Notes under the pieces: generated by a model | What the model saw: only the letters and a program-made list of their open reading frames with translations | Told to the model about the DNA's origin: nothing | The model's database searches: none | Assembly: GCA_002350765.1 (NCBI GenBank) | Contig: DEFK01000017.1 | Location: 86,686 to 150,685, forward strand | Direction of reading: 5' to 3' | DNA length: 64,000 nucleotides | DNA from: Ruminococcaceae bacterium UBA2854 | Lineage (GTDB): Bacteria; Bacillota; Clostridia; Oscillospirales; Acutalibacteraceae | Translations under genes and position numbers: made by a program | Shown: in pieces, positions 58,285-64,000 of the stretch | Layout: each line of letters opens with the position of its first letter | Numbering within the stretch: the first letter of the stretch is position 1

Positions 58285-60072
58285 CTATACCAAGTGATTT
58301 AAATATTTTTCAACATTTATATAATGAATACCGTTTTCTTCCGTTGTATCACCGCGATAGATTACAGACTTCCTTTTAATAGGTCCATAATGATGTTCGG
58401 TGATTCTGCATTTTTCTTCATCGTTAAGATGCTGGTATTGTTTCGGAACAAGTTCTGTACTGTGTTTTATCTCAAATATTTCACAGCATATTTTATCGGA
58501 ATCAAATATAACCATATCGAACTCACCGACATCAAATTGCAACTTAAATACAAGCTTGTCGGGATTGAAGACTTTTGTTTCAAAAAGAACAATATCCTCC
58601 ATCATTCTTCCCATGATTTCGCTAAGCAGTCTATCTATTATTTTTTTTCTGTCAATAGCCGAAAGCTCATTAAACTTATTGTCAAGCACAATGTTTTTTA
58701 TAATTTCTTCTGCTTGAGAGTATCGCATGCCCGGTTGAGTGATGATTGTTTGCTTGTTGCTGTTGCCTGTGTTCGGGAGTGATACTAAATCTACTTCGGC
58801 AACCAAATCCAGCAAAGTGAGATATTCTTTTATCTGAGCCATATGGCTTTCTTCGATATCTATGGTCTGTTCTTCTTTGTTCAGTATTTCGAGAGCTTGC
58901 ATAATACCTAACGTGACAGTGTCAAGATCAAGATGCTTTTTTATGTCAATCGGGTGCTCTCTGTCTCGTAGAAGATTTCGCGCCGTAATTGAAATATCAG
59001 ATGATTTGAAAGCCTTTTCAATTACTTCAGTAGTAAAACTGTGGTTGATGTTTTCTACAACACGATTTATAACATTAGTCAGTTCGCCTTTTTGATATAA
59101 ATCATAGAGCTGGCGAAAATGTCCGCCGTCTTGATAATATTTAAGAGAGTGTTGAATGTTGTTTGCGATTGCGGTATTAATATATTCATTGGATTTCTTT
59201 GCGTTAGCAAACGTAGATTCTTTGTTGTAGTTTACTCCGCTGATGCTCATGGTTCCGCCGTATTTGATGTATTCGTCAATACCGTGTATGCCGAGTACGT
59301 TTTCAAATTCACGATACGGAATAAATGTTGTGTGCAGTGTGATTGCTCTATCATAAAGCTGATCATCCTGAGTAAAGACAAAACCGAGTGAATCGGTACC
59401 AGTAAGAACAATCTTCATTCCGCTGCTTGCATATATATCGGAGAAAAGCGCGGCACCTTCGATAAAATCTTCAATTAACGTTACTTCATCAATAAACACA
59501 TATTTGAAGCCCCTTTCCTCGAGCAATCTTAAATCGCTGTTAATGTCAGAAAGAGTATCACCTTTCTTTGCTTGGATGAAGGCAGCTTTATTGAACTCGG
59601 CGTCAGATAATTCGGAAAGAATCTGTCTTACCATAGTGGTCTTGCCTGTTCTTCTGAGTCCATATAGGATGAAAACTTTTTCCGTCGATTCGCCAAAAAT
59701 ATAATTACGCAGAATTGAGATGCACTCTCTCTTTTTATATTTTCTGACAGAAGCGATTTGTGCGCGAAGAGCTTTGCCTATACGAACAAGCGAATTAAAC
59801 TCACCAGACGAGATTGGCGCCTCTTTAGCAGAGTGAGGTAGATGTCTTTGTAATTCTTTAAGTTCTGCTTCAAGAGCTTTTCGTTCATCTATTTGAGTGC
59901 GTAATTCTTCAACTTGATCAAAAGGGATATAGGTTTCGGTTCTTTTTTTATTATTTATGATTCTATGATAGTAGTAATCTTTGCCTTTGATATTTTTTAC
60001 AGTTATGTTGCCTTGAGGGAGAACAGCTATTTCTCTTTCCAAATTGTAAATTCTATTCATAATGTCTTCCAT
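58285..60072 (-). CDS. AAA_14-type ATPase with PD-(D/E)xK-like C-terminus
   Basis: 595 aa; GGAGG 7 bases before ATG 60072. The N-terminal 90 residues (GNITVKNIKGKDYYYHRIIN) resemble small DUF6788-type domains found on mobile elements. The ATPase has Walker A ILYGLRRTGKTTMVRQIL, Walker B KYVFIDEVTLIEDF and LTGTDSLGFVF. A DUF4143-like C-terminus has FDVGEFDMVIFD and EIFEIKHS, a nuclease-like pattern. It resembles the neighbouring ATPase in plan but not in sequence. Its promoter overlaps a large palindromic operator, so it is probably repressed, perhaps by itself. Confidence 0.85.
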   Translation of the reverse strand: MEDIMNRIYNLEREIAVLPQGNITVKNIKGKDYYYHRIINNKKRTETYIPFDQVEELRTQIDERKALEAELKELQRHLPHSAKEAPISSGEFNSLVRIGKALRAQIASVRKYKKRECISILRNYIFGESTEKVFILYGLRRTGKTTMVRQILSELSDAEFNKAAFIQAKKGDTLSDINSDLRLLEERGFKYVFIDEVTLIEDFIEGAALFSDIYASSGMKIVLTGTDSLGFVFTQDDQLYDRAITLHTTFIPYREFENVLGIHGIDEYIKYGGTMSISGVNYNKESTFANAKKSNEYINTAIANNIQHSLKYYQDGGHFRQLYDLYQKGELTNVINRVVENINHSFTTEVIEKAFKSSDISITARNLLRDREHPIDIKKHLDLDTVTLGIMQALEILNKEEQTIDIEESHMAQIKEYLTLLDLVAEVDLVSLPNTGNSNKQTIITQPGMRYSQAEEIIKNIVLDNKFNELSAIDRKKIIDRLLSEIMGRMMEDIVLFETKVFNPDKLVFKLQFDVGEFDMVIFDSDKICCEIFEIKHSTELVPKQYQHLNDEEKCRITEHHYGPIKRKSVIYRGDTTEENGIHYINVEKYLNHLV

Positions 60073-60101
60073 AGCGAAACCTCCATATACTAGTTATACC
60101 C

Positions 60102-60138
60102 ATTATACCACCGTTATACCACTTGTCAAGTGGTATAA
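60102..60138 (-). promoter_or_regulatory. Promoter and palindromic operator of the AAA_14 ATPase gene
   Basis: Minus strand TTGACA (60129-60124), 16 bases, TATAAT (60107-60102). The perfect palindrome GTTATACCACTTG-T-CAAGTGGTATAAC (about 60112-60138) overlaps the -35 box, and further TTATACC copies lie at 60094 and 60104. The layout is that of a repressor operator. Confidence 0.65.
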
Positions 60139-60492
60139 CGCGGGCGGTAAGAAATTTCTATAATTGTTGAGGTGAAATTCTAAAGATTGTAGAAACTGTT
60201 TTCCATGTAGTTTCATATAATCAGCTAATTTGAAGTATTCTGAAAATAATATAGAAAAATGCAGATAATATGTAATATTCTGCATATTAATATGTAGTTG
60301 ATTAGCCTACAATGAGAGAACAATTGCTAACAAAATTCAATAAACACTAAGCGAACGTCATAATTATAATAATTCGTTGAACTCTCCCAGAAATAAAGTA
60401 GTATAACAATGGGATCACTTAAAAAAGTTATATGACTTAATTGCAACGGTTAATTTTTTTTTGGCGAAAATTGATTTGTATTTCTATGTCAC

Positions 60493-60543
60493 TTGACAAT
60501 TTAACATTGATAATATATAATTAACCTATTTTACCGATAGGTT
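60493..60543 (+). promoter_or_regulatory. SigA promoter of tcdA with downstream dyad
   Basis: TTGACA (60493-60498), 17 bases, TATAAT (60516-60521): a near-consensus promoter. AACCTAT/ATAGGTT (60523-60543) follows at the start point and may be an operator. The gap 60139-60492 shows no gene that I can support. Confidence 0.8.
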
Positions 60544-60604
60544 AGATAGGATTTTTAATCTGCGGCATTTTATAGTCGTCTTTATTTACGTATGAGGTAG
60601 ATGT

Positions 60605-61375
60605 ATGCTTAATCAGTTTTCAAGAACAAGGTTGATATTTGGAATAGAAGCGATGGAAAAGCTGTCGCAAGCACGTGTTGCTGTATTCGGCATTGGCGGC
60701 GTAGGAAGCTATACGGCAGAAGCGCTTGTGCGTTCCGGGATAGGTGCTATAGATTTGATTGATGATGACAGGATTTGTTTGACAAATCTTAATCGTCAGC
60801 TTTTTGCGACGCGCGATACCGTCGGTCAACACAAGGTTGATGTTGCCGAAAAGAGGATTCGCTCAATTAATCCCGATTGTAAAGTGATTACGCACAAAAC
60901 CTTTTATATGCCCGATACAAAGGATCTGTTTGATTTTACCGAATACGATTATATTGTAGACGCAATCGATACCGTCAAGGGTAAGCTGGAGCTTGTGATG
61001 AACTCAAAAGCGTCAGAAACGCCGATAATCAGTTCAATGGGCGCGGGAAACAAAGTAAACGCGGCTGCATTTGAGGTTGCGGATATTTACGAAACCTCTG
61101 TATGTCCTCTTGCAAGGGTAATGCGTTACGAGTGCCGCAAGCGTGGTATAGATAGCTTAAAGGTTGTTTATTCAAAGGAAAAGCCGATCAGACCGCTTGA
61201 AGATATGTCCATTAGTTGCCGAAAGCATTGTATCTGCCCTCCCGGTACCGCGCGTAAATGCACACAACGAAGGGATATTCCGGGTTCAACCGCTTTTGTG
61301 CCTTCTGCTGCCGGTTTGATTATTGCGGGCGAAGTGATAAAGGATTTAATTGAATTTGACAGGGGTGAGCGATAA
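60605..61375 (+). CDS. tcdA: tRNA threonylcarbamoyladenosine dehydratase
   Basis: 256 aa E1-like enzyme that cyclises t6A37 of tRNAs to ct6A. The ATP-binding glycine motif VAVFGIGGVGSYTAEALVRSG is near residue 27; DDDRICLTNLNRQLFA, VDAIDTVKGKLEL and CPPGTARKC are typical of the TcdA/CsdL group. The ubiquitin-E1 catalytic Cys domain is absent. The ATG at 60605 has GAGG upstream. It is coupled to the nitrilase-family gene (stop/start overlap TAATG at 61373-61377). Confidence 0.93.
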   Translation: MLNQFSRTRLIFGIEAMEKLSQARVAVFGIGGVGSYTAEALVRSGIGAIDLIDDDRICLTNLNRQLFATRDTVGQHKVDVAEKRIRSINPDCKVITHKTFYMPDTKDLFDFTEYDYIVDAIDTVKGKLELVMNSKASETPIISSMGAGNKVNAAAFEVADIYETSVCPLARVMRYECRKRGIDSLKVVYSKEKPIRPLEDMSISCRKHCICPPGTARKCTQRRDIPGSTAFVPSAAGLIIAGEVIKDLIEFDRGER

Positions 61376-62151
61376 TGCGGATTGCTATGGCACAAATGAA
61401 AATGGACAACTCAACAGAACATAATCTTAATAAAACGATTGCTTTTATGCGTGGAGCTATGAGAAAAGGCGCGGATTTGATTATATTTCCCGAACTTCAG
61501 CTTTCACCTTTTTTCCCAAAATACAGTAATCAAAATGCGAGTTCGTTTTTAATGACGTTACAATCTCACGAAATTAAAACCATTTGTGAAACCTGCCGTA
61601 AGATGAGCATTTATGCTTCTCCAAACGTGTATCTTGAAATTGACGGAAAGCGATATGACGCGTCTCTTTTGATAGACAAAAACGGTGAGATAATAGGTAT
61701 TTCAAAAATGGTACATATTGCACAGGCGAAAAACTTTTATGAACAGGATTATTATTCACCTTCGGATGATGGATTTAAGGTATTTAATACACCTTTTGGG
61801 AAAGTCGGAATCGTAATTTGCTTCGACAGGCATATTCCTTTGAGTATTTATTCCTGTGCGAAGCAAGGCGCACAACTAATATTGATTCCTACAGCAAATC
61901 TTACATCAGAAAATATAGAATTATACGAATGGGAAATACGAGTTCAGGCGTATCAAAGCACAAGTTATATCGCTATGTGTAATCGTACCGGAGTTGAAGA
62001 TAAGCTGACATTCAGCGGACAGTCTGTTATAGTGTCTCCCGAGGGAGAAATGATGTACAAGGCAACAGAGAATGAACAACTAATAGTTGCTGAAATTCCG
62101 CTTGAAAAGACTTGTGAAATTCGTAAAAACCGCCCGTGGCTCGATTTATAA
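61375..62151 (+). CDS. Carbon-nitrogen hydrolase (nitrilase superfamily)
   Basis: 258 aa. The Glu-Lys-Cys triad is visible: FPELQLSPFF, GEIIGISKMVHIAQ and GIVICFDRHIP. Length fits omega-amidase or carbamoyl-amidase-like members. Substrate cannot be told. It is translationally coupled to tcdA, and a LysR-type regulator starts 20 bases downstream. Cytoplasmic. Confidence 0.9.
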   Translation: MRIAMAQMKMDNSTEHNLNKTIAFMRGAMRKGADLIIFPELQLSPFFPKYSNQNASSFLMTLQSHEIKTICETCRKMSIYASPNVYLEIDGKRYDASLLIDKNGEIIGISKMVHIAQAKNFYEQDYYSPSDDGFKVFNTPFGKVGIVICFDRHIPLSIYSCAKQGAQLILIPTANLTSENIELYEWEIRVQAYQSTSYIAMCNRTGVEDKLTFSGQSVIVSPEGEMMYKATENEQLIVAEIPLEKTCEIRKNRPWLDL

Positions 62152-62170
62152 AAGCAAGGATTTTAAGACT

Positions 62171-63103
62171 ATGACCATACAACAACTAAAATACACCATC
62201 ACCATTGCCAACCAAGGTTCCTTCAACAAAGCGAGCGAGGTGTTGTATATCTCGCAGCCGTCGCTGACGGAATCCATAAAGGAGCTTGAAAAAGAGCTTG
62301 GTATCACAATTTTTTACCGCAGCGGCAAGGGCGTTACTCTTACGAATGAGGGCGTTGAATTTCTTGCCTACGCCCGTGAGCTCTACGGTCAGTTTGAAAA
62401 TGTGTTGGAACGCTACGGAGAAAACGGTAACCGAAAAAAGATGTTTTCCGTGTCAACACAGCATTACACCTTTGCGGTAAAAAGCTTTGTCGCGCTGGTA
62501 AAAAAGCTCGATACCTCGGAATTTGAGTTTGCCATACGCGAGGAGCAAACGCAAAAAGTCATTGACGATGTAATCAATATGAACAGTGAAATCGGGATAC
62601 TTTACCTCAGCAGCTTTAATATGCCGGTAATTGGCAAGCTGCTCAGGCAAAACCACTTGGAATTTCACGAGCTGATAAGCTGCGAGGCGTATGTGTATTT
62701 ATGGAAGGGACACCCGCTGGCACATAATGAGCGCATTTCCTTTGACGAGCTGAAGAACTATCCCTGCCTGTCGTTTGAACAGGGCAGCAACGGCTCAATG
62801 TACTTTGCCGAGGAAATTCTGGCGTCCTATCCCTACCCTCGCATTATCAGAGCCACCGACCGAGCGACAATGCTTAATTTGATGGTAGGGCTTGGTGGCT
62901 ATACCCTTTGTTCGGGCGTTATTTGCGAGGAGATGAACGGCTCGGACTTCATCGCTGTGCCCTTCGCGCCCGATGACGATCATCCGGGTGAAACGATGAA
63001 GGTTGGATATATCACAAAGAAAAATCTTTTGCTCAGCAAGGTGGGCAAAATTTATATTGAGGAGCTGAAACGCACCCTCAGCACAGGCAAAGCCGACGGA
63101 TAA
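62171..63103 (+). CDS. LysR-type transcriptional regulator
   Basis: 310 aa. ATG 62171; AAGGA lies 11 bases upstream. N-terminal winged HTH MTIQQLKYTITIANQGSFNK, ASEVLYISQPSLTESIKELE. The C-terminal LysR substrate-binding domain (from KKMFSVSTQHYTFAVKSF) contains the ILYLSS and GVICEEM segments. It is followed, in the same direction, by an amino-acid ABC permease gene with its own promoter, dyad and short leader ORF; it may regulate that transporter (inference). Confidence 0.9.
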   Translation: MTIQQLKYTITIANQGSFNKASEVLYISQPSLTESIKELEKELGITIFYRSGKGVTLTNEGVEFLAYARELYGQFENVLERYGENGNRKKMFSVSTQHYTFAVKSFVALVKKLDTSEFEFAIREEQTQKVIDDVINMNSEIGILYLSSFNMPVIGKLLRQNHLEFHELISCEAYVYLWKGHPLAHNERISFDELKNYPCLSFEQGSNGSMYFAEEILASYPYPRIIRATDRATMLNLMVGLGGYTLCSGVICEEMNGSDFIAVPFAPDDDHPGETMKVGYITKKNLLLSKVGKIYIEELKRTLSTGKADG

Positions 63104-63126
63104 TTTTAAAAATCCGCCGGTTTTTT
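63093..63126 (+). terminator. Terminator of the LysR gene
   Basis: CCGACGGAT (63093-63101) pairs with ATCCGCCGG (63112-63120) with one mismatch, then TTTTTT. Confidence 0.7.
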
Positions 63127-63179
63127 ATTTATGTTTTCCATATAGGGAGAGCCTATCGCTGTCAATAGTTTTTCGAGAT

Positions 63180-63208
63180 TAGACAAGGGAGAAAAGTGAG
63201 AATATAAT
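63180..63208 (+). promoter_or_regulatory. SigA promoter of the ABC transporter operon
   Basis: TAGACA (63180-63185), 17 bases, TATAAT (63203-63208). Confidence 0.8.
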
Positions 63209-63221
63209 AATACCCGATAAA

Positions 63222-63238
63222 CCTACTAACTTAGTAGG
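63222..63238 (+). promoter_or_regulatory. Palindromic operator candidate
   Basis: CCTACTAA-C-TTAGTAGG, a perfect dyad just after the -10 box where a repressor would block initiation. The shape recalls Rrf2/CymR-type sites that control sulfur and cystine uptake; this match is from memory. Confidence 0.5.
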
Positions 63239-63258
63239 AATAAGCGAGGTGCTGTAAA

Positions 63259-63324
63259 ATGAACTTGCATTTTCCACGTCTGCTTCGTTTGAACTTTAGG
63301 TTCGGGCGAATGCGGCGATGTTGA
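63259..63324 (+). CDS. Short Arg-rich leader peptide candidate
   Basis: 21 codons, starting MNLHFPRLLRLNFRF and ending in two Arg and a Cys before the stop TGA. GAGGTG precedes the ATG. Six Arg and a terminal Cys in a peptide lying before an amino-acid transporter gene suggest an attenuating upstream ORF sensing cysteine or arginine. The permease ATG follows 26 bases later. Not proven to be translated. Confidence 0.4.
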   Translation: MNLHFPRLLRLNFRFGRMRRC

Positions 63325-63350
63325 CTTAAATCAAATTAGGGGGCGGCAGA

Positions 63351-64000
63351 ATGGATTGGAACGTAATATCAAAGAGTATTCCGTTATATTGGGACGCAAT
63401 GCTGCTGACGCTTAAAATCGGTTGGATTGGCGTAGCGCTTGCAACGCTTATCGGCTTGGTATCGGCGGTTATCATTCACTTTCGTATTCCGGTGCTGAGC
63501 GTGATTTTCAAAATCTACATCGAAATTTTTCGTAACACGCCGCTTTTGATTCAACTGTTTTTTCTGTATTTTGCGCTGCCGAAAATCGGCATAAAAATCT
63601 CCGCCGAGGTTTGCGGCTGGCTCGGCTTGGGATTGCTTGGCGGAAGTTATATGAGCGAAGCTTTCCGCAGCGGCATTGAGGCAATTGACATCGTGCAGCG
63701 CGAGAGCGCGCTGAGCTTGGGAATGACAGATTTTCAGGTGATGATTCACATTGTTTTGCCGCAGGCTTTATCCTACAGCACACCTGCTTTCGTGGCAAAT
63801 ATAATCTTTTTGCTAAAGGAAACCAGCGTGTTCAGCGCAATCAGCCTGATGGATTTGATGTTCCGCGCAAAGGATTTAATCGGTCTGTATTACAACACGG
63901 CGGAATATTTGGCATTACTTGTCGTTTTTTATCTCATCATTTTGCTGCCGGTGTCTGTTCTCGGCACAGTGCTGGAAAGGAGGCTGCGCTATGCAAGCTT
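63351..64000 (+). CDS. Polar amino-acid ABC transporter permease (partial)
   Basis: Incomplete, running off the window end with 216 codons visible. GGGGG precedes ATG 63351. It shows the His/Glu/Gln/Arg opine-type inner-membrane permease: first TM segments, FRNTPLLIQLFFLYF, GSYMSEAFRSGIEAIDIVQR and the EAA-loop ALSLGMTDFQVMIHIVLPQA, then LLKETSVFSAISLMDLMF. It pairs with a solute-binding protein and ATPase presumably just beyond the window. The LysR gene, the dyad at 63222 and the leader peptide could regulate it. Confidence 0.88.
   Translation, partial: MDWNVISKSIPLYWDAMLLTLKIGWIGVALATLIGLVSAVIIHFRIPVLSVIFKIYIEIFRNTPLLIQLFFLYFALPKIGIKISAEVCGWLGLGLLGGSYMSEAFRSGIEAIDIVQRESALSLGMTDFQVMIHIVLPQALSYSTPAFVANIIFLLKETSVFSAISLMDLMFRAKDLIGLYYNTAEYLALLVVFYLIILLPVSVLGTVLERRLRYAS

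Overview
The window looks like a chromosomal segment of a gut-type Clostridium-class Firmicute, most likely Oscillospiraceae/Ruminococcus-like. The reasons are a secreted GH13 amylase with CBM26 starch-binding modules, strong AGGAGG ribosome sites, SigA promoters that favour TTGACA/TAGACA-N17-TATAAT, a glmS-class ribozyme, a SpoIIE/RsbW/STAS module and a Dfx-type superoxide reductase. This placement is inference from gene content; no rRNA or complete tRNA gene was seen.

Layout. 0-12 kb: secreted and cell-surface functions (amylase, lipoprotein, transglutaminase-like protein with a coupled 46-residue peptide, a frameshifted FN3/Big2 protein), a membrane Ser/Thr kinase divergent from an HTH gene, AlkD-like and metallo-beta-lactamase-fold genes. 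11.8-22 kb: housekeeping metabolism: DUF1846, a truncated asparagine-synthetase-like gene, an amino-sugar operon (nagB, LbH acyltransferase, glmM) preceded by a glmS-type ribozyme, and an NAD salvage operon (PNPOx-like, pncA-like, nadE, pncB). 22-31.7 kb: a CotH-kinase surface protein, a BASS transporter, then a histidine kinase-SARP-type regulator-luxS operon divergent from a secreted helical protein whose upstream DNA is a triplicated 131-bp promoter unit. 31.8-36.7 kb: diguanylate cyclase and a partner-switching module (STAS, PP2C, RsbW-like), plus an lgt remnant. 36.8-54.9 kb: more exported proteins (S41 protease, second CotH protein, large lipoprotein, clostripain-like protease, PrsW-like membrane protease, big adhesin), an ECF sigma/anti-sigma pair and a LytTR regulator. 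54.9-60.3 kb: a patchwork of gene remnants (C5-methyltransferase tail, DUF2130 tail, a tRNA-Trp 3' half), dispersed repeats and two ATPase-nuclease genes. 60.5-64 kb: tcdA, a nitrilase-family gene, a LysR regulator and the start of an amino-acid ABC permease.

Main points. (1) A glmS-class, GlcN6P-responsive ribozyme sits in front of nagB rather than glmS, in an operon with glmM and an acetyltransferase-like gene; this suggests NagB supplies GlcN6P in the biosynthetic direction. (2) The adhesin at 51.2-53.9 kb carries a 75-residue module that aligns end to end with ubiquitin. (3) luxS lies behind a two-component system next to a gene with three tandem copies of a direct-repeat operator that matches the binding geometry expected for a SARP-type regulator. 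(4) Two different C-terminal modules recur on otherwise unrelated exported proteins: one on the amylase and transglutaminase, and a lysine-rich one on four others.
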